Positions 53,828 through 61,257 of a stretch of DNA of 64,000 bases are shown piece after piece. Numbering within the stretch: the stretch's first letter is position 1; each line of letters opens with the position of its first letter. A program made the translations under genes and the position numbers. The notes under the pieces were generated by a model, which was not told the origin of the DNA, made no database searches, and saw only the letters and a list, made by a program, of their open reading frames with translations. Origin of the DNA: Streptomyces zagrosensis (GTDB taxonomy: Bacteria > Actinomycetota > Actinomycetes > Streptomycetales > Streptomycetaceae). The stretch spans positions 248,001-312,000 of the forward strand of contig NZ_JACHJL010000010.1 in assembly GCF_014203645.1 (NCBI RefSeq), in the 5' to 3' direction.

Positions 53828-54589
53828 TCAGTTGAGCGGGCCGCCGGCCACGTACAGGACCTGGCCCGAGACGAACCCTGCCTGCTCACCGGTGAAGAAC
53901 GCGATGGCGTTCGCGATGTCACCGGGCTCGCCCACCCGCTGCACCGGAATTTGGGTGGCCGCGGCGGCCTGGAAGTCCTCGAAGTCCATGCCGACTCGGG
54001 CGGCCGTCTCAACGGTCATGTCGGTCGCGATGAAGCCGGGGGCGACGGCGTTGGCGGTGACGCCGAACTTGCCCAGTTCGATGGCGAGGGTCTTGGTGAA
54101 GCCCTGCAAACCGGCCTTGACCGCCGAGTAGTTGGCCTGGCCCCGGTTGCCGAGCGCGGAACTGCTGGAGAGGTTGACGATACGGCCGAACTTCGCATCC
54201 ACCATGTGCTTCTGGCAGGCGCGCGACATCAAGAACGCGCCCCGCAGATGCACGTTCATGACCGTGTCCCAGTCGGTGTCGCTCATCTTGAACAGCAGGT
54301 TGTCGCGTAGCACGCCCGCATTGTTCACCAAGATCACCGGGGCGCCGAGCTCCTCGGCGACCCGCCCCACAGCGGCTTCCACCTGGGCCGAGTCGGAGAC
54401 GTCACAACTGACGGCCAGCGCCGTGCCGCCCGCTGCCGTGATCGTCTCCACAGTGCCCTGGCAGGCCGACGCATCGAGGTCGAGTACGGCGACGGCGCGG
54501 CCATCGGCGGCCAGGCGCACAGCGGTGGCCGCGCCGATGCCGCGGGCCGCGCCCGTCACGATGGCGACGCGCTGCTCGGTGGTGGACAT
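53828..54589 (-). CDS. fabG: 3-oxoacyl-ACP reductase-like SDR
   Basis: 253-aa SDR close to FabG. Motifs: AIVTGAARGIGAATAVRLA near residues 9-27, NNAGVLRDNLLFKM near 92, Ser in NLSSSSALGNRGQANYSAVK and Tyr/Lys in YSAVKAG, GFIATDMT, and GQVLYVAGG at the end. The FabG assignment rests on the NLLFKM and NRGQANYSA signatures. Whether it acts in core fatty-acid synthesis or in a side pathway cannot be told; its neighbour is another SDR and not a fab gene. Confidence 0.9.
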   Translation of the reverse strand: MSTTEQRVAIVTGAARGIGAATAVRLAADGRAVAVLDLDASACQGTVETITAAGGTALAVSCDVSDSAQVEAAVGRVAEELGAPVILVNNAGVLRDNLLFKMSDTDWDTVMNVHLRGAFLMSRACQKHMVDAKFGRIVNLSSSSALGNRGQANYSAVKAGLQGFTKTLAIELGKFGVTANAVAPGFIATDMTVETAARVGMDFEDFQAAAATQIPVQRVGEPGDIANAIAFFTGEQAGFVSGQVLYVAGGPLN

Positions 54590-54723
54590 GCGGGTTCTCC
54601 TCGCCTCGGAAGCGTCGCCCGCGTCCGGTGCCGGCCCCCGACCCGAAAGCTGAGCAACCGCTTAGTAGCCTCAGTAGACGAGACGCTAGAAGCCTGGCCA
54701 CCGCCTGTCAACGGGGTGCCCGA

Positions 54724-55119
54724 TCAGCGCACCAGCAGGTCGAGCAGCCGGTCGGCCTCCGCCTCCGCGTCCACGGTCAGCCCGGTGTGTACCGGGCCGG
54801 GCTGGACGACCGTACTGCGCGGCGCGACTAGCCATCGGAATCGGCGCCCGGCAGCATCACCCGCCGCCTGCCCGGCCTGCGCACCGCCGTGGCAGACGCT
54901 CTCGACGGCGCGTAGGGCGGCCCGCACGCCTTCGACGTCCACCGCCGGGTCCAGCGCCCGCAGTCGGTCCTCATCGAGATGGGTCCGCGCCGCAACCAAC
55001 GAGCGTGCGTGGCAGTACAGGACGACGCCCGCGTTGATCGACTCGCCGCGCTCCATCCGGGGCACGATACGCAGCAGTGCGTACTCGAAGACATCGCGAC
55101 CGTTGTGCAGACCAGTCAC
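54724..55119 (-). CDS. DUF3037 protein
   Basis: 131-aa DUF3037-family protein. The N-terminal FEYALLRIVPRMERGESINA and GVVLYCHA are the family block. The start was set at GTG 55119, which overlaps the stop of the upstream HipA-like kinase gene by 4 bases (GTGA). The two are a conserved pair in actinomycetes. The biochemical function is unknown; the coupling suggests a common complex or control with the kinase. Confidence 0.9.
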   Translation of the reverse strand: MTGLHNGRDVFEYALLRIVPRMERGESINAGVVLYCHARSLVAARTHLDEDRLRALDPAVDVEGVRAALRAVESVCHGGAQAGQAAGDAAGRRFRWLVAPRSTVVQPGPVHTGLTVDAEAEADRLLDLLVR

Positions 55120-55949
55120 TTCGCGGCCTTCCCTTCGGTCCACACGCGCAGCCAAGCGGGTGCCTGAGTGGCTGCCTGCGCGGTCGGCGGACCGAGCGTG
55201 ATCCGTTCGTGAAGGTTCTCCACCCGTCCGAGCAGGCTCTCCACATACGCGGCACGCAACCGGTCGGGCCCATCCGACCCCTCGAAGCCCGGCTCATCAA
55301 GCAGCCACACGTCGGGCACATCAGCGGCAACCTCGGTCAACAGGTCCCGGGTGACCTTGGGGGCGAGCGTCTTCGCCGCAGCCGTGATGTCGGGGCCGAA
55401 GGGGGCCAGGACGTGGTCGGACGCGTCGTAGGGCTTGGCCGCGGCCCGCCCGGCGGTGGGCCAGTTGTGCTGCCAGATCATGGTCGCCCCGTGGTCGATG
55501 AGCCACAGCTCTCCGTGCCAGACCAGGAGATTGGGGTTGCGCCAGGAGCGATCGACGTTGCTGATCAGCGCGTCGAACCACACCACGCGCCCAGCATCCA
55601 CCGGGTCCACCGCGAAGGCGAGCGGGTCGAAACCGATCGAGCCAGGCAGATAGTCCATGCCCAGGTTCAGCCCACCACTGGCCTTGAGGAGTTCCTGCAC
55701 CTCCTGGTCCGGCTCGGCCAGGCCGATCACCGGATCGAGCTGCATCTGCACCAGCTCCGGAACACGCAACCCCAGACGCCTACCGAGCTGACCGCAGATC
55801 ACCTCGGCGATCAACGTCTTACGGCCCTGTCCGGCGCCGGTGAACTTCATGACGTACGTACCGAGATCGTCGGCCTCGACGATCCCGGGGAGCGAGCCAC
55901 CCTCACGCAAGGGTGTGACATAGCGGGTCGCGGTGACTTCTGTCAGCAT
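55116..55949 (-). CDS. HipA-family kinase-like protein
   Basis: 277-aa HipA-like kinase domain. Recognisable parts: YVMKFTGAGQGRKTLIAEVI near residue 32 (nucleotide-binding lysine), FDALISNVDRSWRNPNLLVW near 124 (catalytic-loop Asp and Asn), and LWLIDHGATMIW near 147 (metal-binding Asp). It lacks the N-terminal part of true HipA toxins and no HipB antitoxin is adjacent. Encoded upstream of and overlapping DUF3037. Possible substrate: a tRNA synthetase or other protein, unproven. Confidence 0.87.
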   Translation of the reverse strand: MLTEVTATRYVTPLREGGSLPGIVEADDLGTYVMKFTGAGQGRKTLIAEVICGQLGRRLGLRVPELVQMQLDPVIGLAEPDQEVQELLKASGGLNLGMDYLPGSIGFDPLAFAVDPVDAGRVVWFDALISNVDRSWRNPNLLVWHGELWLIDHGATMIWQHNWPTAGRAAAKPYDASDHVLAPFGPDITAAAKTLAPKVTRDLLTEVAADVPDVWLLDEPGFEGSDGPDRLRAAYVESLLGRVENLHERITLGPPTAQAATQAPAWLRVWTEGKAAK

Positions 55950-56067
55950 TTTCCCAGGCCACCCGACACTTTAGCTTTACAAACCACGGTCAACTCCAAG
56001 AACGCTCGCGCGGGAGACCCGGCCACGATCAGCCCCGGGGAGAATCTGGGGAGTTTCGATTGTCACG

Positions 56068-57206
56068 CTAATCGCCCTGCCTCCCGAGCAGTCCGTCGAT
56101 CGCGGTACGCCCCTTGCTCCCGGCATCCAGCATGAAGTGAGCATAGTAACTGAGTGTGACAGTCGGCGAGGAGTGCCCGAGCCACCGCGCCAACGTCACC
56201 ACGGACTCTCCCGCCTCCAACATGATTGAGGCGTAGGTGTGACGCGGCACATGGAAGCCGTCCTTCGGTGCCGCTTCCCACTGCCACGGCTTCGCGCCCT
56301 CGGCGCGCGGCGGGATGATGCCGGCCGCGGCAAGCGCGGGCTTCCACGTGTAGGTGTTCCACGTGTTCACGGCGATGGCGTTGCTGAAGCGCGTGGTGAG
56401 CACGAGGGAAGACGTCCTTGTCGGTCTGCCCGCCCCCGGCCTCTCCCATGGAAGCTCCACCTCGACGGGCGGGAACTCCTTGCCGTGACGCTTCAGCTCC
56501 TCAGCGACCGATGAGGGCATGTCAACTACGCGCGTCTTCGCGCCCTTCGGCAGGGCGAAGTACGATCTCCCGCTGACTGTCTGCGCCCGGCGGCGGACAT
56601 GAAGCACGCCCCTCGCATAGTCGATGCCCTCCGGGCTAAGGCCGAACACTTCGCCCTGCCGAAGGCCGCACCCCAGTCCGAGCACGACGGCTATCCGATT
56701 CCGTGGGCTGATCACTTCCCGGACCCGAACGGCCGTCGCCAGCAACCACGCCTCTCGACGTTCCTGCGACGCCTTGGGCCACCGCACCGACTTGGCACGC
56801 ATGGGGTTCCTGGCGAGCCGCTTGTCATCAAAGGCCGCCTCTAGAATGCTGGACAGCTCGGACAAGATGCCCCGCCGGTAGTCGACCGAGGATACGGTGA
56901 CCTCCAACTTCGCTATGTACGCGCGCAGCTCTGCCGGCGTAACGCTCTTAAGCGATAGTTGGCCCAGATGCGGGACGATGTGAAGCCGGGCTCTCCGCTC
57001 CTGGCTCTGCTGGGTCTTCGGAGCACCTCCCCTGCCCGGCGCCCAGTCCAATGCGATGTAATCGGCCCGCGTGATGGATCCGTCACGCGGGTCGCGAACT
57101 CCCCGCGCTCCTCGTCTGTGGCAGCCCGGCGAAGCCAAGCTTTGGCGTCCTCCAGGATCTCGAAGGAACGATCCCGGATTCCGGGGATACCCGCGACGGG
57201 GCTTCA
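56068..57206 (-). pseudogene. Tyrosine site-specific integrase, truncated and frameshifted
   Basis: The C-terminal catalytic domain is intact: CGLRQGEVFGLSPEGIDYAR (first Arg), FHVPRHTYASIMLEAGESV (His-x2-Arg), LGHSSPTVTLSYYAHF (His and Tyr nucleophile). The core-binding domain is present from about DGSITRADYIALDW. Just upstream the frame changes: RDRSFEILEDAKAWLRRAAT and TDEERGEF lie in another frame, so about one base was lost near 57100. The normal N-terminus is missing and the IS3 element begins at 57207. It marks an old integrated element; no att site or tRNA was found nearby. Confidence 0.85.
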
Positions 57207-57229
57207 CCCTTGATCGTGAACACCGGTTG

Positions 57230-58125
57230 CTATGCGGCGGTGGCCGGCGTAGTTGATCGCTGTTCGTAAGCGATCGGGCTGATCTGGCCGAGGCGGGAGT
57301 GCCTTCGGCGGGTGTGGTGGCGAGTCGCCCATCGGAAGACGGCGAGCCGGGCCTCGTAGGCCCCGTTCCACCGTTGCCTGCCCTGGAGCGTCTCGCGTTT
57401 CATGGTCGCGTTGAGCGATTCCGCAGCGGCGTTGTCCGCGCTCGTGCCCACCGCGCCGCGCGATCTGATCACGCCGAGGTCCCCGTAGACCTGGGCGAAC
57501 TCCTTCGAGACGTATTGCGCCCCGTTGTCGCTGTGGAAGAAGGCCCCGCGCAGGCCGCCGGCCCCCCGGGCCGAGGCCCGCGGCCTTGAGCGCGTCGGTG
57601 ACCAGTTCCGTGCGCATGTGGCCGGCAATCGACCAGCCCGCCAGGCGTTTGGAGCACAGGTCCAACACCGTTGCCAGATACAGGAATTGGCCGTTGCCCA
57701 CCGGGAGGTAAGTTATGTCGCCGACGTAGCGGCTGTTCGGTGTGGTCGCGGTGGAGTCGCGCTGCAGGCGATCTTGCACCGGTGTCGCCGAGGGCTCGGG
57801 GGCGGTGGTGCGGACCTTCTTGCGCAGGTGGAACCCGACGATGTGGAACTTCCGCATGACGCGTGCCACCCGCTTGTGATTGACGCGCTCGCCGCAGTCC
57901 CGGAGCTCGGCGGTGACGCGCAGAGCCCCGTAGGAGCCGTCAGACTCCAGGTGGATTTCGGTGATCCGCTCGGCGAGCTCGGCATCGCCCCGTGCCCGGC
58001 CGGCTGCGCTTGCGCGCCGGCCAGGTGCCGGTAGAAGCCGGAACGCGAGACTTCAGCATCCGGCACAGCCGCTTGACGCCGAAGGCGCCACGATGATCGT
58101 CGACGAACTGGAAGCGGCTGCTCAC
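57230..58125 (-). pseudogene. IS3 transposase OrfB, multiply frameshifted
   Basis: Integrase-type DDE transposase whose pieces fall in different frames. An N-terminal piece has DDHRGAFGVKRLCRMLK, a short piece VSRSGFYRHLAGAQAQPA, then VARVMRKFHIVGFHLRKKV and RYVGDITYLPVGNGQFLYLA (first Asp), and finally FHSDNGAQYVSKEFAQVYG (second Asp) and NAAAESLNATMKRE (Glu). Frame changes fall near 58055, 58010 and 57570. The catalytic residues survive, but no intact protein can be made. Confidence 0.82.
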
Positions 58126-58410
58126 CAGCTGGTCTCGGCCGCAAAATACTTGGCGGCCCTCCGCAGGATCTCCCGCCCGAGCTCAAGTTCCTTCACCCGC
58201 GCCCGCAGCTGCCGGTTCTCCTTCTCCATCGCGGTGGCCTCCACGGCCCCGGGCCGGGGCGGCCTACTCGGCGTCCCGCACCCACGTACGCAGCCTCTCG
58301 TGGGCGACGCCCACGTCCTTGGCCACCGACGCGTACGTCCCACCCAGGCTGGCGTGGTACATCGCGACGCCATCGGCTCGGAACTCAGATGAGTACTTCG
58401 ACGTCCCCAA
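58122..58410 (-). pseudogene. IS3 OrfA, frameshifted
   Basis: Helix-turn-helix subunit of the IS3 transposase. The first part (YSSEFRADGVAMYHASLGGT, then VAKDVGVAHERLRTWVRDAE) reads from a possible TTG at 58410 and hits a stop near 58265. The leucine-zipper part (MEKENRQLRARVKELELGRE, then ILRRAAKYFAAETSW) is in another frame. It ends in the normal position overlapping orfB. Confidence 0.8.
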
Positions 58411-58601
58411 CGGGAACTCCTGTCCTATGGATCTTCACGATCCAAAGATCAGGGTGTCCACGATCAAGGGGTAGCGCCCGTCCGGCCTGAGAGACACCCC
58501 GACGAGAACCAGCCAACCCGCCTGATCACGCGTTGACGTTGCCAACACGCCTCCTTACGGTGGTTTCTTGTAGGGCGGGGGAACATGGGGGATGACAGAC
58601 C

Positions 58602-60305
58602 GTGCAGCGGAAAGACACCGGCGAACCCGGCCGGACCGTCACAGCGCGCGGCCTGCTGCTCGATGCTGAGGACGCCTTTCTGTGTGCGGAGTTCCGTCTC
58701 GTACGGCCGCTTCTCCAGCGGTTCAAGAATGAGTTCGGCACCTCCGACACCGACGACACCACGATGCGTTACGCCGTACTCCGCGCCGCACTGGCCGCTC
58801 GTGCGGGGAACTGGCCGGAGGCAGCCCGATGGTGCCCTGACCGAGACGACCTGGACTGTGCGGACACCGGCGTCGTCCACTCCCTTGCGGTGAGTGCCCT
58901 GCGTAGGCTGAGCGAAGAGGAGCGGCACGCCGAAGCCAATACCGCCGCGCTCGCTATCGTCCTGTGGGCACACCTCCTGGACGAGGAGAATCTGGGCGAG
59001 TTCCACGGGCTCCTCAGCCAACGGCGCGACACCCCCATACCCGAGGAGCTCTGGGAGGAAGCCCGCCACCATCTGCACGGACGCGTCACCGACCTGCTGC
59101 ACGCCTTGGACGTCCGAGCCGGCCGCGACGCCCTCGCCGCCTGGAGGACGGCCTGGGAGGCCGAGTGCGACGGACTCGGCCCTGTCGTCGTCCCCTCGGC
59201 CGCCGCCCCCGACGGTCTCATCCCCCTCGGGCTCGCCGCCGCTCATCTCGTACGGCATGGCCGCCGTATCGACCTCCTCGATGCCTACACCGCGCGCCAT
59301 CCCGACACGACCGCTTGGACCGTGGACGCCCCCGACCACCGTGCTTGCGCCGACGCGCTGGCCCAGGCTCTGGCGGGGCGGGCCCAGGACCGGGAACGGG
59401 CCGGTGAGTGGATCTCGGCGCTCTCGGACTTCAGCACGGCGGCGCGGCTCGGACGCAGCCTCGGGGCCAAGGAGCAGGAGGCCGTACTGCGCGCCGCAGC
59501 GAACGTGGGGCGGACTTTCACCGGTCGCGGTAACTCAACCGTCACTCGGATCCAGGGCCTCGACCTGGCCCATGCCCTCCTGCCACAGCACACTTCTGTG
59601 GCGGCCGAGTTGACTGCCGAGCTGGTGAGTCAGGGCCAGCAGGTCTTCAAGAGCGACCCGGCGCAGAGCCGTCGGCGTTTCGCGCGCGCCCTGGACGTGA
59701 CGCCCGGGGACCCGGGCGCCCGGTCGGGCCTTGACGACCACCTGAGAGCGGACCTCGATCGGGGGGACAAGCTCTGTGCCGCCGATGTGCAGGGTCTGCT
59801 CGGACGCCACCCGGAGTGCGTACCTGCCCGGAAGTGGCTCGGGGACCACTACGCGGAACTGGCGATGACCGCCACCTCCGCCCCCGACACCGACGGCACC
59901 CGCACCACCCTGGAGCGCCGTGTCGAACTACTGAGCATGGCCGTGGACATCGCGGGCGCTGCCCGGACCAGTCAGGTCAGAGAGCAGCTGGACACCGCCG
60001 TTCTCCTGCTCGCGGAGAACTTGGAAGCCACTGCGTCCCCCTCGGACGTCATCGAGCTGTTTCTCCGGGATCTTATGCGGACCGGTGTGAGTGCCCGTTT
60101 CGATCAGACCGTGGAATCCGCCTACCTAAACCGCGCCCGGGAGCGCGAGCAGGTCGGCGATCCGGGTGGGGCGCAGCGCGACCGGGTGTGCGCTAAGCGG
60201 ATCGGCGCCAGGTTGCCCGCCCAGGGACTGCTCTTCGGCCCGAGCCCCGGGCCTCGCTCCGCCAGGCACGGTCATGACGACACCGAACAGGAAGCTCTCT
60301 TTTGA
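58602..60305 (+). CDS. 567-aa helical-repeat-like protein of Hsp70 island
   Basis: Unrecognised protein with a GTG start (a GGGGG site lies about 10 bases upstream). Leu/Ala/Arg-rich helices alternate throughout. Segments such as RYAVLRAALAARAGNWPEAA near residue 48 and ALDVTPGDPGARSGLDDHLR near 362 resemble TPR-type helical pairs, though no strict 34-residue register is visible. No enzyme motif, signal or membrane span was seen. It overlaps the next gene by 4 bases (TTGA) and begins the rightward island. A scaffold or client-recruiting role for the downstream Hsp70 is an inference. Confidence 0.8.
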   Translation: MQRKDTGEPGRTVTARGLLLDAEDAFLCAEFRLVRPLLQRFKNEFGTSDTDDTTMRYAVLRAALAARAGNWPEAARWCPDRDDLDCADTGVVHSLAVSALRRLSEEERHAEANTAALAIVLWAHLLDEENLGEFHGLLSQRRDTPIPEELWEEARHHLHGRVTDLLHALDVRAGRDALAAWRTAWEAECDGLGPVVVPSAAAPDGLIPLGLAAAHLVRHGRRIDLLDAYTARHPDTTAWTVDAPDHRACADALAQALAGRAQDRERAGEWISALSDFSTAARLGRSLGAKEQEAVLRAAANVGRTFTGRGNSTVTRIQGLDLAHALLPQHTSVAAELTAELVSQGQQVFKSDPAQSRRRFARALDVTPGDPGARSGLDDHLRADLDRGDKLCAADVQGLLGRHPECVPARKWLGDHYAELAMTATSAPDTDGTRTTLERRVELLSMAVDIAGAARTSQVREQLDTAVLLLAENLEATASPSDVIELFLRDLMRTGVSARFDQTVESAYLNRAREREQVGDPGGAQRDRVCAKRIGARLPAQGLLFGPSPGPRSARHGHDDTEQEALF

Positions 60306-60589
60306 CCACCAACACATCCGCCACCCCGAACGGTGGTGACAGTGCGCTCCCCCCGATCCCCTGGCTCGGCCCCACGCTTCACGAACTCGTGCCCGGCATC
60401 GCGCCAGGCACCCGCCCCCTGCCCCTGCGCAGACAGGCGGCACAAGCACTGGCCAAGGCCCGACAGGATTCGCTCAGGCACGGGCTCATCAAGCGCGCCG
60501 ACCAAGCCTCTCGCGGTCCCGTCGCCGCACTCGTCGCCGAAATGCTCACCCCGCCCTTGCCCCCGCAAGCCTCCAAGGAGCGTCCGTGA
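60302..60589 (+). CDS. 95-aa protein coupled to GrpE-like gene
   Basis: Small protein with TTG start inside the stop of the 567-aa gene (TTGA) and a stop overlapping the GTG of the GrpE-like gene (GTGA). The middle is IPWLGPTLHELVPGIAPGTR followed by a basic helical stretch (RRQAAQALAKARQDSLRHGL). No known family recognised. The position between two genes with 4-base overlaps makes translation likely. A possible small adaptor of the chaperone block. Confidence 0.75.
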   Translation: MTTNTSATPNGGDSALPPIPWLGPTLHELVPGIAPGTRPLPLRRQAAQALAKARQDSLRHGLIKRADQASRGPVAALVAEMLTPPLPPQASKERP

Positions 60590-61197
60590 CCGAGCCCGCA
60601 CCGGCCGCGGCCACCGGCCCGCCGTCCGAACTCGACAAGCTGCGGCGCCGGGTCGAGGCGTTGTCCCGCAAGCGCGACGAGGCTGAGGCCCGATTGCGCG
60701 ACCTGCTGACCGCGCTGCTGCCACTGGACGATGTCCTCACCGACACAAGCCGACGAGCCGGTGCCCTGCACGAGGTGCGGTCCCCGCGTGAGTCGGTCTC
60801 GGCAGCGATCGCGCTGAGTGAGCAGGCCGACGCGGCGCACCGGATGCTGCGCCGCGAGTTGGCCCAGCACGACGTTATCCCGGTGGACGTGGTGGGCCGG
60901 GTCGTCGATCCGGCGGAGATGTGCGTCGTCGGCACGGAACCGCACCCGACCTGGCCGGAAGGCACGGTACTCGGGGAGAAGCTCACCGGCTTCCGCCTGG
61001 GCGGCGCCGTCCTGCGGGCCCCGCGGGTGGTCATCGCCGTGCCTGGACAGGCACCGGAACCCGAGCCCGAATCCTCGGTCACGATCGCCGCCTCAGGAAG
61101 CAGGCGGGCGCAGCCGCAGCGCACCACCCGCTCTCAACGACGCGGCCTGCCACGCAAGCCCTCGGCCGGGCACGGACGCCGCTCCCGCCGTACCTGA
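60586..61197 (+). CDS. GrpE-like nucleotide-exchange factor
   Basis: 203-aa protein with GrpE architecture. A charged coiled-coil (ELDKLRRRVEALSRKRDEAE, residues ~15-34, continuing to ~75) is followed by a beta-domain: VDPAEMCVVGTEPHPTWPEG, then TVLGEKLTGFRLGGAVLRAP and RVVIAVPG (residues ~107-155), matching the GrpE C-terminal wing. The last ~45 residues are a basic Arg/Ser-rich tail not found in housekeeping GrpE. It sits 60 bases before the Hsp70 gene and should serve as its dedicated exchange factor. The assignment is from pattern, not a search. Confidence 0.82.
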   Translation: MTEPAPAAATGPPSELDKLRRRVEALSRKRDEAEARLRDLLTALLPLDDVLTDTSRRAGALHEVRSPRESVSAAIALSEQADAAHRMLRRELAQHDVIPVDVVGRVVDPAEMCVVGTEPHPTWPEGTVLGEKLTGFRLGGAVLRAPRVVIAVPGQAPEPEPESSVTIAASGSRRAQPQRTTRSQRRGLPRKPSAGHGRRSRRT

Positions 61198-61257
61198 CGG
61201 GCGCCGTACCGCCCCGTTCGCCTCCGACGCTCCATGACGATCAGGAAGCACTCTGCC

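Larger units (their letters stand above)
57207..58470 (-). mobile_element. Decayed IS3-family insertion sequence
   Basis: About 1.26 kb bounded by 18-base imperfect inverted repeats: CCCTTGATCGTGAACACC at 57207-57224 and its near-complement at 58453-58470 (one mismatch). It holds orfA and orfB remnants in IS3 order on the minus strand, both broken by frameshifts. The bases outside the ends do not show a target-site duplication, consistent with a deletion at one side. Confidence 0.85.

Noticed and set aside
58464..59339. 291-aa minus-strand frame opposite the 567-aa gene
   Set aside because: Antisense to a gene supported by coupled overlaps and codon bias; the frame also begins inside the IS end.
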